A DNA stretch of 64,000 nucleotides from Longispora sp040681875 (GTDB lineage Bacteria; Actinomycetota; Actinomycetes; Mycobacteriales; Micromonosporaceae), in NCBI RefSeq assembly GCF_040681875.1, contig NZ_JBFAZP010000007.1:434001-498000 (forward strand), read 5' to 3'. Each line of letters opens with the position of its first letter. The first letter of the stretch is position 1. The translations under genes were made by a program, and so were the position numbers. Below, one piece after another: positions 16,168 through 25,151 of this stretch. The notes beneath the pieces were generated by a model, which saw nothing but the letters and a program-made list of their open reading frames with translations, was not told where the DNA came from and searched no databases.

Positions 16168-16187
16168 TCGTGCGGTGTGACCTGGTG

Positions 16188-17063
16188 TTACGGCGCCGAG
16201 GTCGGGCTGACGCTGGCGCCCGGCGACGGGGACGCCGCGGCCGACACGGGGCCGACCTTCAGGGACTTGATCTCGAACGGCTCCTTGGGAGCGCCGTCCG
16301 TCGCGTCCTTGCCGTCCTTCGTCGCGCCCTTGGCGGCCACGGCCTTCACGAGGTCGAGGCCCTTGGTGACGCGGCCGACGACGGTGTAGTCGGCACCGAG
16401 GTCGGTGTCGGCGTACACGATGAAGAACTGGCTGCCCGTGGAGTTGGGCGCGTTGGTCTTCGCCATCGCCAGGGTGCCGGCCGGGTAGGTCGGCTTCTTG
16501 CCCTTCGGCAGGTTCTCCTCGGCGAACTTGTACATCGGGCCGCCCATGCCGGTCGCCGACGGGTCGCCGCACTGGAGCACGAAGATGCCCTCGGTGGTCA
16601 GGCGGTGGCACTTCGTGTTGTCGAAGAACTTCTTCTCCGCCAGGAACGCGAAGCTGGCCGCCGCGCACGGCGCGTTCGCCACGTCGAGCTCGAAGGACAC
16701 CTCACCGGCGCCGGACGTGATGTCCATCGTCCGGGTACCGGTGCGGGGCTCGCCCTTCGCCGGGGTGCCGACGTCCCGCAGGCTCGGGTTGCCGTTCTTG
16801 TCCTCCGGCAGCCAGGTGCAGGCGTTCGCCCCGGCCGACGGGGTCGCCCCCGGGCTGGCCGTGTCGTCCTTCTTCTTCTCGCCGCCGAACACGGCGATAC
16901 CCACCCAGATGCCGATGCCGATCACCAGGACGAGGGCGATCGCGGAACCGATCGCGGCCTGCAGCTTGCGACGCTTCGCTGCGGCTTCGGCCTTGACGGT
17001 CATGCCCTGCTGGAGTTTGGCGCGCGCGGCGTCCCGCTGCACGCGCTCCCGCTGAGAACTCAC
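16188..17063 (-). CDS. Membrane-anchored cyclophilin-type peptidyl-prolyl isomerase (copy 1)
   Basis: Predicted to speed proline isomerisation in exported proteins. The 291-residue protein has a basic cytoplasmic N-terminus, one membrane span at about 36-60, a Ser/Pro/Ala linker and an extracellular cyclophilin domain. Landmarks are KCHRLTTEGIFVLQCGDP and GSQFFIVYAD, matching the family's FHR...QGGDP and GSQFFI motifs. A Cys pair replaces positions in the active-site strands (CHR, LQCG) and could form a disulfide. A second, related gene lies 20 bases upstream on the same strand, so the two look like an old tandem duplication. The GTG start is preceded by GAGGAGCA. Confidence 0.88.
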   Translation of the reverse strand: MSSQRERVQRDAARAKLQQGMTVKAEAAAKRRKLQAAIGSAIALVLVIGIGIWVGIAVFGGEKKKDDTASPGATPSAGANACTWLPEDKNGNPSLRDVGTPAKGEPRTGTRTMDITSGAGEVSFELDVANAPCAAASFAFLAEKKFFDNTKCHRLTTEGIFVLQCGDPSATGMGGPMYKFAEENLPKGKKPTYPAGTLAMAKTNAPNSTGSQFFIVYADTDLGADYTVVGRVTKGLDLVKAVAAKGATKDGKDATDGAPKEPFEIKSLKVGPVSAAASPSPGASVSPTSAP

Positions 17064-17083
17064 GTGAACTGCTCCTCTGTCGC

Positions 17084-17914
17084 TCAGGTGGCCGATTCGG
17101 TCGGCTTCGCGACGGTCAGGGTCTGGATGATGATGTCGTTCTTCGGCTTGCCGTCATTCACCTTGGCACCGCTGGCGTTCACGGCACCCGCCTCGGCGGC
17201 CTTTGTGATCAGCTCGAGACCCTTGGTGACCTTGCCGACGATGGCGTACGCGGGGCTGGCCGGCGTGTCCTTGTAGAAGATCATGAACTGGCCGCCGTTG
17301 GTGTTCGCACCCTTGTTGACCAGGGCGATCGTACCCGCCGGATAGGTCACCGCCGGGGACGGCGAAGCGCTCGCGGCCGGGTCCGGCACCGGCGCCTGGG
17401 GCAGGTTCTCGGTGGCGTAGGTGTAACCGGGCTCACCGGTGCCCTCCGCGTTGTGGCTGCCGCACTGCAGGACGAACATCTGTTCCTGGGACAACCGGTG
17501 GCAGGCCGTGTTGTCGAAGTACTTCTTGCTCGCCAGGTACCGGAAGCTCTCCGCCGCGCACGGGGCCTTCGCCACGTCCAGCTCGGCCGAGATCGCGCCG
17601 AGGTTCGTGGTGATCACCGTCGGCGCGACGCCGGCCTTCGCCATCCCGGTCGTCGGCGGCGTGCCGACGTCCTTCACGGTGGGAGCCGTGTTGGGCTGCC
17701 AGGTGCAGTCGCCGATCGCGGCGGGCGGCGTGGGCTTCTTGTCGAAGACCCCGCCCATCCACAACGCGCCGACGATGATGACGAGCAGCGCGATCCCGCC
17801 GGCGACGCCGGCACGGATCTGCCGCCGTCGACGGGCGTGCGCAGTCCGCCGAGCGGTCTGTCGGTCGAGCTTCGCCCGGGCCAGCTGGCGCTGCCGGTCT
17901 CTGCTGGAAGCCAC
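17084..17914 (-). CDS. Membrane-anchored cyclophilin-like protein (copy 2, degenerate active site)
   Basis: The 276-residue paralogue of the next gene has the same layout: basic N-terminus, one span at about 34-56, linker, extracellular cyclophilin fold. It keeps ACHRLSQEQMFVLQCG and the two Cys, but the GDP motif reads GSHNAEGTG and GSQFFI reads GGQFMIFY, so catalytic activity is doubtful. A Pro/Ala/Ser insert (PDPAASASPSPAV) interrupts the domain. The pair is probably co-transcribed. It could act as a chaperone or binding partner instead of an isomerase. Confidence 0.85.
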   Translation of the reverse strand: MASSRDRQRQLARAKLDRQTARRTAHARRRRQIRAGVAGGIALLVIIVGALWMGGVFDKKPTPPAAIGDCTWQPNTAPTVKDVGTPPTTGMAKAGVAPTVITTNLGAISAELDVAKAPCAAESFRYLASKKYFDNTACHRLSQEQMFVLQCGSHNAEGTGEPGYTYATENLPQAPVPDPAASASPSPAVTYPAGTIALVNKGANTNGGQFMIFYKDTPASPAYAIVGKVTKGLELITKAAEAGAVNASGAKVNDGKPKNDIIIQTLTVAKPTESAT

Positions 17915-18092
17915 GTGTGCTCCCTCCCCAAGGTGGGCACGGTCGATCCGTGCCGTAGGTCACATCCGCCCGAGTGTACGGTCGGGTCGGTTCGATAGGG
18001 TACCGGGTCAACCTGTATCTCCGTGCGACCGTCCGGACAGGCTCGGTAGGCTCTACGGCGGAGCCGTCACCTCGCCCAGAAGGACCCTTTAC

Positions 18093-18782
18093 GTGTTTAT
18101 TGCCGGGTTTCCAGCCGCCGCCCTCGGCACGAATTGTTACGTTGCCGCCGGTGACGGACCCGGCGGAACGTGCGTGGTGGTCGATCCCGGCCTCGGTGTC
18201 CTGGCCGACCTCGACGCGCTCCTCGCCGAACACCGGCTCACCCCCGTGGCCGTCCTGCTGACCCACGGGCACTTCGACCACGTCTGGTCGGCGGCGGAAC
18301 TGTGCGCCGCCCGCGACCTGCCGGCGTACGTGCACGCGGCCGACGTGGGGCTGCTCGACGACCCGACCATGGGCCTGCCGATCAGCCTCGCGCAGCTCGT
18401 GGGCCCCGGGCGGTCCTACACCGGCCTGGAGGACCCGCGCCTGGTCGCCGACGGCGACGTGCTGGAACTCGCGGGTACGGCGTTCACCGTCGACCACGTG
18501 CCCGGCCATACCGGCGGGTCGGTGCTGTACCGGACCCTCGGCGCCGAACCCGTCTGCTTCACCGGCGACGTCCTGTTCGAGGGCACCATCGGACGCACCG
18601 ACCTGCCGGGTGGTGACTCCGCGACGATGATGGCCAGCCTGCGCGACCGGCTGCTCACCCTCGACGACGCGACGGTCTGCCTGCCCGGCCACGGCGCGCG
18701 CACCACGATCGGCCGCGAGCGCGTGTCGAACCCCTACCTGACCGGCCTGGCCGCGCCGGACACCCGGCGGACCGGCTTCTAG
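18093..18782 (+). CDS. MBL-fold metallo-hydrolase, glyoxalase II-like
   Basis: A 229-residue metallo-beta-lactamase fold protein with the full zinc signature: THGHFDH, then VPGHTGGS, the Asp in CFTGDVLF and a final His in LPGHGART. It resembles the glyoxalase II and persulfide dioxygenase side of the superfamily; substrate unknown. It is cytoplasmic. GTG 18093 is preceded by AGAAGGA; the frame stays open far upstream, but that part lies antisense to the cyclophilin gene. hisS follows about 100 bases downstream, a pairing often seen in actinomycetes. Confidence 0.88.
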   Translation: MFIAGFPAAALGTNCYVAAGDGPGGTCVVVDPGLGVLADLDALLAEHRLTPVAVLLTHGHFDHVWSAAELCAARDLPAYVHAADVGLLDDPTMGLPISLAQLVGPGRSYTGLEDPRLVADGDVLELAGTAFTVDHVPGHTGGSVLYRTLGAEPVCFTGDVLFEGTIGRTDLPGGDSATMMASLRDRLLTLDDATVCLPGHGARTTIGRERVSNPYLTGLAAPDTRRTGF

Positions 18783-18882
18783 TACCCGCCAGCGTCGTTG
18801 GTCCCTCCACGGGGACGGCGACCCTTCCGTGCGGGCCGCGACCCGGCACGGCGAAGACTTGAAACGAGAGAGAGCACCCGAC

Positions 18883-20196
18883 ATGACCCGTCCGACTCCG
18901 CTCAGCGGCTTCCCCGAGTGGCTGCCCGGCCAGCGCATCATCGAGCAGACCGTCCTCGACCGGATCCGGGGCACCTTCGAGCTGCACGGCTTCGCGCCGA
19001 TCGAGACCCGCGCCGTCGAGCCGATGGACCAGCTGCTCCGCAAGGGCGAGACCTCCAAGGAGGTGTACGTCCTGCGCCGCCTCCAGGCCGAGGGCGCCGA
19101 CTCCTCCGACTCCGGCCTGGGCCTGCACTTCGACCTGACGGTCCCGTTCGCCCGGTACGTGCTGGAGAACTCGGGCAAGCTGACGTTCCCGTTCCGCCGG
19201 TACCAGATCCAGAAGTGCTGGCGGGGCGAGCGGCCGCAGGAGGGCCGCTACCGCGAGTTCTACCAGGCCGACATCGACATCATCGACCGCGAGACCCTGC
19301 CGAACCACTACGAGGCCGAGCTGCCCGTCGTGGTGGCCGACGCGCTCGCCGGCCTGCCGCTGCGGTTCACGATGCACGTCAACAACCGCAAGCTGTCCGA
19401 GGGCTTCTACCGGGGCCTGGGCCTGACCGACCCGATGGCCGCGATCCGGGTGATCGACAAGCTGGACAAGATCGGCCCGGACAAGGTGGCCGTGATGCTC
19501 GCCGAGCAGGCCGGGGCCACGGAAGCGCAGGCCGCCGCGTGTCTGAGGCTCGCCGACATCTCCACCGCCGACAGCTCCTTCGTGGACGCCGTCCGCGCGC
19601 TCGGCGTCAGCGACCCACTGCTCGACGAGGGCCTGGAGGAGCTGGCCGCCGTGCTCGACGCCGCCGCCGAGCACGCGCCGGGCCTGCTCGTCGCGGACAT
19701 GCGGATCGCGCGGGGCCTGGACTACTACACCGGCACCGTGTATGAGACGTTCATCGAGGGCCGGGAGAAGTACGGCTCGGTGTGCTCCGGCGGCCGGTAC
19801 GACACCCTCGCCCAGTCCGGCAACGACACCTTCCCGGGCGTCGGCCTGTCGATCGGGGTGAGCCGGATCCTCGGGGTGCTGTTCGGCTCCGGCGCGCTGA
19901 CCGTGAGCCGGCCGACCCCGACGTGCGTGCTGGTCGCGCTGCCGGCGGAGGAGGACCGGCCGGCGTGCAACCGGATCGCGGCGGCGCTGCGCGGGCGGGG
20001 GATCCCGGTGGAGGTCGCCCCGGCGGCGGCGAAGTTCGGCAAGCAGATCAAGTTCGCCGAGAAGCGGGGTATCCCGTTCGTGTGGTTCCCCGGGGACGAG
20101 CAGACGGTGAAGGACATCCGCAGCGGGGAGCAGGCGGTGGCGGATCCGGCGACGTGGGCGCCGCCGGTGGGGGATCTGCGGCCCACGGTGGCGTAG
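18883..20196 (+). CDS. hisS: Histidyl-tRNA synthetase
   Basis: HisRS charges tRNA-His. The 437-residue protein is a class II synthetase: motif 1 region near the N-terminus (PLSGFPEWLPGQR), motif 2 with RYQIQKCWRGERPQEGRYREF, the histidine-specific LVADMRIARGLDYYTGTV, motif 3 SIGVSRIL and a C-terminal anticodon-binding domain. Length is normal. ATG 18883 lies after a GAGAGAGAG purine run and gives the usual MTRP start. It is the only hisS in the window. Confidence 0.97.
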   Translation: MTRPTPLSGFPEWLPGQRIIEQTVLDRIRGTFELHGFAPIETRAVEPMDQLLRKGETSKEVYVLRRLQAEGADSSDSGLGLHFDLTVPFARYVLENSGKLTFPFRRYQIQKCWRGERPQEGRYREFYQADIDIIDRETLPNHYEAELPVVVADALAGLPLRFTMHVNNRKLSEGFYRGLGLTDPMAAIRVIDKLDKIGPDKVAVMLAEQAGATEAQAAACLRLADISTADSSFVDAVRALGVSDPLLDEGLEELAAVLDAAAEHAPGLLVADMRIARGLDYYTGTVYETFIEGREKYGSVCSGGRYDTLAQSGNDTFPGVGLSIGVSRILGVLFGSGALTVSRPTPTCVLVALPAEEDRPACNRIAAALRGRGIPVEVAPAAAKFGKQIKFAEKRGIPFVWFPGDEQTVKDIRSGEQAVADPATWAPPVGDLRPTVA

Positions 20197-20203
20197 CGCT
20201 GGA

Positions 20204-20229
20204 GGCGGCCGTCCCGCGGGGCGGCCGCC
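20204..20229. terminator. Hairpin between convergent hisS and membrane protein gene
   Basis: GGCGGCCGTCCC (20204-20215) pairs with GGGGCGGCCGCC (20218-20229) with one mismatch. It lies 8 bases after the hisS stop and 19 bases beyond the stop of the convergent gene, so it could serve both. Confidence 0.55.
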
Positions 20230-20247
20230 GACGGTGGGCTGCCCGGA

Positions 20248-20796
20248 TCAGCCGTGCCGGGGATCCGGCCCCGGACCGACCTTGCCGGGACCCGCCGAGG
20301 TGGGCGGCGGCTCCCTCGGGGCCATCGCCACCACCCACGCCGACTGCACCCCCAGGAACACCAGCAGGCATAGCAGGATCGCCTCGACCTGCAGGCTCGT
20401 CAGGTTCCCCCGGACCGCGTCCCCCAGCGGCGGGATCGCGGCCACGGCGGCGACCACCAGGTACACCGGCACGGCCCCCCACAGCAGCGCGCGGGCCGTC
20501 CGGGGCTGCCCGGTCGACTTCCGCAGCGCCGGGACCAGCAGCGCGATGCCGAGCGCGCCCGCCAGCCCCGCGAAGGTGAACGAGACCCGCCACAGGGTCG
20601 GCACGTCCGGGGCGACCTGGGACAGCAGCGACACGGTGCCGGGGACGACGAACTGCAGCGAGACGAGGTACGCCATCCGCCGCCCCGCCGAGTCCCGTAC
20701 CGACATGTCCGGCCGGTCCTTGGCGGCCACCCACCACAGCCCGAGCAGGGTGAAGTTGATGCCCGCGACGACGCCGTAGAACGCGCTGAGATCCAT
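20248..20796 (-). CDS. Hypothetical membrane protein, 182 aa
   Basis: The protein starts MDLSAFYGVVAGINFTLLGLWW and has about five hydrophobic segments separated by short loops, with a Pro-rich cytoplasmic tail (APREPPPTSAGPG). I recognise no family or catalytic motif. ATG 20796 is preceded by GAGGGAG, a good ribosome site. It is transcribed towards hisS and away from aspS, alone. Confidence 0.7.
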   Translation of the reverse strand: MDLSAFYGVVAGINFTLLGLWWVAAKDRPDMSVRDSAGRRMAYLVSLQFVVPGTVSLLSQVAPDVPTLWRVSFTFAGLAGALGIALLVPALRKSTGQPRTARALLWGAVPVYLVVAAVAAIPPLGDAVRGNLTSLQVEAILLCLLVFLGVQSAWVVAMAPREPPPTSAGPGKVGPGPDPRHG

Positions 20797-21046
20797 CTGG
20801 GCTCCCTCGGGCCGCGTGGTTCTGGGCTGATTGTAGGATTTCGCCCCATACTGCCGCCGGACAACGGCCGAGTTGGCGGCCCCGGGACGCGGGCCGGTGA
20901 CCCCGGGGAACGCCGGCCGGCCGCACCGCCGGTGTTCCTCCCGTCGGCCCGGCCGGTCCCCGCGCCGCCGCCGGGGGCGCCCCGCCGGCCCGCCCCGGCG
21001 CTCTGCGAGAATGTTGCGCGACGAAAACGGACGAAGGAGAAGCTCT

Positions 21047-22816
21047 GTGATCCGCACCCACGAGGCCGGGGCGCTGCGTTCCACGCACGTCGGCGAGCGC
21101 GTGACCCTGGCGGGCTGGGTCGCCCGGCGCCGTGACCACGGCGGTGTCATCTTCATCGATCTCCGGGACGCCTCCGGGTTCGTCCAGGCGGTGTTCCGCG
21201 ACGCGGCGGCCGACGGCGCCCCGGCGGAGTCCGAGGCCACGGCCGCCCACGGCCTGCGCAACGAGTACTGCGTCAAGGTCACCGGCACCGTCGAGCTGCG
21301 CCCCGCCGGCAACGAGAACCCCGAGCTGCCCACCGGCGAGATCGAGCTGAACGTCACCGAGCTGGTCATCCTGTCGGAGGCCGCCCCGCTGCCGCTGCCG
21401 ATCGACGACCACGTCGAGGTCGGCGACGAGGCCCGGCTGCGTTACCGGTACCTGGACCTGCGCCGCTCCGGCCCCGCGAAGGCCCTGCGGATGCGCTCGG
21501 ACGCCAACCGGATCGCCCGCGACCTGCTCAACGAGCGCAAGTTCGTGGAGATCGAGACCCCGACCCTGACCCGGTCGACCCCCGAGGGCGCCCGCGACTT
21601 CCTGGTGCCGGTCCGGGTCAAGCCCGGTTCCTGGTACGCGCTGCCGCAGTCCCCGCAGCTGTTCAAGCAGCTCCTGATGGTCGCCGGCATGGAGCGGTAT
21701 TACCAGATCGCCCGCTGCTACCGCGACGAGGACTCCCGCGCGGACCGCCAGCCGGAGTTCACCCAGCTCGACATCGAGATGTCCTTCGTGACCCAGGAGG
21801 ACATCATCGAGCTCGGCGAGTCGATCGCCGCCGCCCTGTGGCGCGAGCTGGTCGGCTACGAGATGCCCCGGCCGCTGCCGCAGATCACCTGGCACGACGC
21901 GATGGACCGGTACGGCTCCGACAAGCCCGACCTGCGCTACGGCGTGGAGCTGGTCGAGCTGACCACCTACTTCCAGGGCACCGAGTTCCGGGTGTTCCAG
22001 GCCCCGTACACCGGCGCGGTCGTCATGCCCGGCGGTGCGGCCCAGACCCGCAAGGAGCTCGACGGCTGGCAGGACTGGGCGAAGTCCCGGGGCGCGCGCG
22101 GCCTGGCGTACGTGCTGTTCGACGCCGAGACCGGCGAGGCCCGGGGCCCGGTCGCCAAGAACCTGTCCGAGGCGCACCTCGCGGGCCTGGCCGACGCGGC
22201 GGGCGCCAAGCCCGGCGACGCGGTGTTCTTCGCGGCCGGCGAGCGCCGGGCGTCCCAGGAGCTGCTGGGCGCGGCCCGGATCGAGATCGCCAAGCGGTCG
22301 AACCTGATCGACGAGTCCGCGTGGGCGTTCTGCTGGGTGGTCGACGCGCCGATGTTCGAGCAGATCGACGGCGGCGGCTGGACGGCCGTGCACCACCCCT
22401 TCACCTCGCCGAACGAGGAGTGGGAGCCGAAGTTCGAGGAGTCCCCGGACGGCGCCCTGGCCTACGCCTACGACATCGTCTGCAACGGCAACGAGATCGG
22501 CGGCGGCTCGGTCCGTATCCACAAGGGCTCCGTGCAGCGCTGGGTGTTCGACCTGCTGGGCATCACCGAGGAGGAGGCCGCCGACAAGTTCGGCTTCCTG
22601 CTGGAGGCGTTCAACTACGGCCCGCCGCCGCACGCCGGCATCGCGTTCGGCTGGGACCGGGTCTGCATGCTGCTCGCCGGCTCCGACACGATCCGCGACG
22701 TGATCGCGTTCCCGAAGTCGGGCGGCGGCTACGACCCGCTGACCGGCGCGCCGACCCCGATCACGGCCGTGCAGCGCCTGGAGGCCGGCGTGGACGGCCC
22801 CCCGAAGAAGGCATAG
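21047..22816 (+). CDS. aspS: Aspartyl-tRNA synthetase
   Basis: AspRS charges tRNA-Asp. The 589-residue protein has the bacterial layout: N-terminal OB-fold anticodon domain (VTLAGWVARRRDHGGVIFIDLRD), class II motif 1, motif 2 (YQIARCYRDEDSRADRQPEFTQLDIEMSF region), the bacterial GAD insertion around residues 300-400, and motif 3 GIAFGWDR. GTG 21047 stands after GAAGGAG and gives a normal N-terminus (MIRTHEAG). The frame stays open upstream but that part is low complexity. Confidence 0.97.
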   Translation: MIRTHEAGALRSTHVGERVTLAGWVARRRDHGGVIFIDLRDASGFVQAVFRDAAADGAPAESEATAAHGLRNEYCVKVTGTVELRPAGNENPELPTGEIELNVTELVILSEAAPLPLPIDDHVEVGDEARLRYRYLDLRRSGPAKALRMRSDANRIARDLLNERKFVEIETPTLTRSTPEGARDFLVPVRVKPGSWYALPQSPQLFKQLLMVAGMERYYQIARCYRDEDSRADRQPEFTQLDIEMSFVTQEDIIELGESIAAALWRELVGYEMPRPLPQITWHDAMDRYGSDKPDLRYGVELVELTTYFQGTEFRVFQAPYTGAVVMPGGAAQTRKELDGWQDWAKSRGARGLAYVLFDAETGEARGPVAKNLSEAHLAGLADAAGAKPGDAVFFAAGERRASQELLGAARIEIAKRSNLIDESAWAFCWVVDAPMFEQIDGGGWTAVHHPFTSPNEEWEPKFEESPDGALAYAYDIVCNGNEIGGGSVRIHKGSVQRWVFDLLGITEEEAADKFGFLLEAFNYGPPPHAGIAFGWDRVCMLLAGSDTIRDVIAFPKSGGGYDPLTGAPTPITAVQRLEAGVDGPPKKA

Positions 22817-22842
22817 AAAACCCCACTTTCCGGGTACGCGGC

Positions 22843-22897
22843 CAGCCGCCCCCGGGGCCCCGCCGGCACCTCGGCGACCGGTTCCGGCGGGCGGCTG
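22843..22897 (+). terminator. GC-rich hairpin after aspS
   Basis: CAGCCGCCC (22843-22851) pairs with GGGCGGCTG (22889-22897), and the loop contains further pairing GC blocks. It starts 26 bases after the aspS stop. No T tract. Confidence 0.5.
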
Positions 22898-22936
22898 CCG
22901 TCTCGTACCCCTCTGGAGGGTTTAGGGTCTGAGTCC

Positions 22937-23743
22937 GTGGACACTCTTCTGATCACGGGCGCGTCCGGTTTCCTCGGCCGGGAGGTGGCCCGTCGGGCCG
23001 TCACCGCGGGGTGGCTGGTCGTCGGCACCTACCAGTCCCAGGTCCCCGAGATCTCCGGCGTCACCTGGCACCGGCTCGACGTCACCGACCGGGTCGCCGT
23101 CGCGGCCCTCGTCGAGGAGGCCGCCCCCACGGCGGTCGTGCACACCGCCTTCTCCCGGAACTCGTGGGCGGTCAACGCCGACGGCGCGGCGAACGTGGCC
23201 CTCGCGGCCGTCGGCGCCCGCCTGGTGCACGTGTCCAGCGACGCCGTGTTCGCGGGCCGCACCGAGCCCTACACCGAGCAGGCCGTCCCCGAGCCGGTCA
23301 ACGCCTACGGGGCGGCGAAGGCGGCGGCCGAGACCGCGGTGCACGCCGTGCACGCCGACGCCGTGGTCGTCCGCAACTCCCTGATCCTCGGCGACGGCGA
23401 CAGCGCCCACGAGCAGCTGATCCGGGAACTGGCCGAGGGCCGCCGCGACGGCATCCTGTTCACGGAGGAACTGCGCTGCCCGGTACACGTGTCCGACCTG
23501 GCCTCGGCCGTGCTGGAACTGGCCGTCAACGACCACGCGGGCGTGCTCAACGTCGCCGGCCCCGACGCGGTCAGCCGCTACGAACTCGGCCACCTGCTGG
23601 CCGCGCGCCTCGGCATCCCGGCGGACAGACTGCGAGGCGGACCCGCCCCGTTCGCGTGCCCGGGGGAGATCCGCCTCGACATCAGTCTTGCTCAGGACCT
23701 GTTGCGTACCAGGCTCCGGGGTGTCCGGGAACTGGCGGCCTGA
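22937..23743 (+). CDS. NAD(P)-dependent sugar-nucleotide reductase-like protein (RmlD family)
   Basis: An extended short-chain dehydrogenase of 268 residues. It has the Rossmann motif TGASGFLGREV at the N-terminus, HVSSDAVFAG and the catalytic NAYGAAKAAAE (YxxxK), a pattern close to dTDP-4-dehydrorhamnose reductase (RmlD). No other sugar-nucleotide gene is nearby, so its substrate is open; rhamnose synthesis cannot be claimed. GTG start; a GGAGGG run lies about 15 bases upstream. It ends five bases from a convergent small gene. Confidence 0.8.
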   Translation: MDTLLITGASGFLGREVARRAVTAGWLVVGTYQSQVPEISGVTWHRLDVTDRVAVAALVEEAAPTAVVHTAFSRNSWAVNADGAANVALAAVGARLVHVSSDAVFAGRTEPYTEQAVPEPVNAYGAAKAAAETAVHAVHADAVVVRNSLILGDGDSAHEQLIRELAEGRRDGILFTEELRCPVHVSDLASAVLELAVNDHAGVLNVAGPDAVSRYELGHLLAARLGIPADRLRGGPAPFACPGEIRLDISLAQDLLRTRLRGVRELAA

Positions 23744-23747
23744 GAGA

Positions 23748-23963
23748 TCAGAGCCGCGTGTCGTTGGCGCAGGAGAGCCACCCGCTCGTCGCCTCGCGGG
23801 CCTGCTCGGCCTGCGCCGCCGTCACCAGTCCGTTCACGTCGGAGGACCGTCCGAGGATGGCCTCCACCTGGGCGCGCTGTTCGACCGTGATCGCCCAGAA
23901 AGCGGATGACGCGCTACCGTCAGCGTGCCAGTCCACAATGCTCAACGTGCGTCGCTCAACCAT
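23748..23963 (-). CDS. Hypothetical small protein, 71 aa
   Basis: The protein starts MVERRTLSIVDWHADGS. No family recognised, no membrane span. It has a helical C-terminal half rich in Ala, Glu and Gln and a single Cys near the end. I chose ATG 23963 because GGGAGG stands 6-11 bases upstream of it; a TTG at 23978 would overlap that site. The clear ribosome site is the main reason to believe the gene. It follows the cold shock gene on the same strand. Confidence 0.55.
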   Translation of the reverse strand: MVERRTLSIVDWHADGSASSAFWAITVEQRAQVEAILGRSSDVNGLVTAAQAEQAREATSGWLSCANDTRL

Positions 23964-24020
23964 CACTGCCTCCCGCAACCCATAGGGCGCGGTCTCACGG
24001 CGGGGAGGAGCTGACTGCCG

Positions 24021-24224
24021 TCAGATCGCGCGTACGTTTTCCGCCTGCGGGCCCTTCTGACCCTGGCCCACATCGAACTCGACCCGCTGGTTCTCATCCA
24101 GGCTGCGATAGCCCTGGCTCGCGATAGCGGAGAAGTGCACGAAGAGATCCTGCCCGCCGTCGTCCGGAGTGATGAAGCCGAAACCCTTTTCGGCGTTGAA
24201 CCACTTCACTGTACCTTCGGCCAT
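24021..24224 (-). CDS. Cold shock protein, CspA family
   Basis: A 67-residue RNA chaperone with a single OB fold. Both RNA-binding motifs are intact: KGFGFI (RNP1) and DLFVHFSAI (RNP2). It starts MAEGTVKWFNAEKGFG, as expected for the family. The ATG at 24224 follows AGAAAGG; the longer frame upstream encodes a basic, non-family extension. It may be induced by cold or be constitutive; the sequence shows no long 5' leader, since the upstream GNAT gene ends only 43 bases away. Confidence 0.95.
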   Translation of the reverse strand: MAEGTVKWFNAEKGFGFITPDDGGQDLFVHFSAIASQGYRSLDENQRVEFDVGQGQKGPQAENVRAI

Positions 24225-24267
24225 TGACCCGGCCTTTCTGTTGCTACCGCGTGACTTGCCCTCCAGC

Positions 24268-25068
24268 CTAGCCCGGTATCGGCCCCCGAACACGCGAATC
24301 GGACGATGCCAACATGCCGGCGGTCCGCGGGCACACCGCGCGGTAGCCCAGCCGCTCGTACAGCGCGGAGGCCCGGGAGTTGTCCGAGTACACCCCGAGG
24401 CTGGCGATCCCGTGCTCGGTGAGCAGCACCCGGGTCACGGCCGCCGTCAACGCCCCGCCGAGCCCCAGGCCCTGGTGGGCGGGGTGCACGGCGATCCCGG
24501 AGACCACCCCGAACCCGGGCGGGGACACGTCGGCGGCGACCGCGGCGAGCCGGCCGGCGACCCGGATCCCGTACCACGCCACCGCGTCCGCGTCGCCCGG
24601 CCGGACCGAACTCTCCGGCAACGAAAGATCCAGGACGGCGTCGATCTCCGCCGAGTCCCCCGGGTCGAGCCGGACCGCGTCCCCGGGGTCGGCCCGGACC
24701 GCGCCGGGGGCGTCCGGCCGGGCCGCGGGCGTGCCCGGCAGGGCCGGGGGCGCGGACACCGTCCAGCGGAAGTCCCACTCGTGCACCCGGCCCTCGAAGC
24801 CGGGGTCCACCCCGCGCGGCCCGTTGACCCAGTGCCCGGCGGACAGCACCCCGGTGTCGCGGGCGTGGGCGATCAGCGCGGCGCACGCGCCCGGGTCGCC
24901 GATGGCCTGGCCCCGGGGGGCGGAACCGGGCGGGTGGGCGACGACGAGCAGGGAGCCCTCGAGCGACCAACCGGTGACGATGCCGTCGCGGAGGATGACG
25001 GCCCGCAGGTAGGGGATGTCGGCGGCGGCGCGCTCGGCGGCACCGGCGGTCAGGGTGCGTGGTTCCAC
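24268..25068 (-). CDS. GNAT-family N-acetyltransferase
   Basis: A 266-residue protein whose C-terminal half is a GNAT domain: VVSGIAVHPAHQGLGLGGALTAAV contains the acetyl-CoA pyrophosphate motif (QGLGLG), followed by LGVYSDNSRASALYERLGYR. The N-terminal half is a separate region without a motif I recognise, with an Ala/Pro/Asp-rich linker around 120-140. Substrate unknown. Its GTG start is 83 bases from the divergent rarA start. Confidence 0.85.
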   Translation of the reverse strand: MEPRTLTAGAAERAAADIPYLRAVILRDGIVTGWSLEGSLLVVAHPPGSAPRGQAIGDPGACAALIAHARDTGVLSAGHWVNGPRGVDPGFEGRVHEWDFRWTVSAPPALPGTPAARPDAPGAVRADPGDAVRLDPGDSAEIDAVLDLSLPESSVRPGDADAVAWYGIRVAGRLAAVAADVSPPGFGVVSGIAVHPAHQGLGLGGALTAAVTRVLLTEHGIASLGVYSDNSRASALYERLGYRAVCPRTAGMLASSDSRVRGPIPG

Positions 25069-25151
25069 GCCCCGACCGTACCCGTGAGCGGCGTCACCGC
25101 GAACCGGACATTCGCCGGGTTCCGTCGGACCCCGACGGTAAGGTCTGCGGC

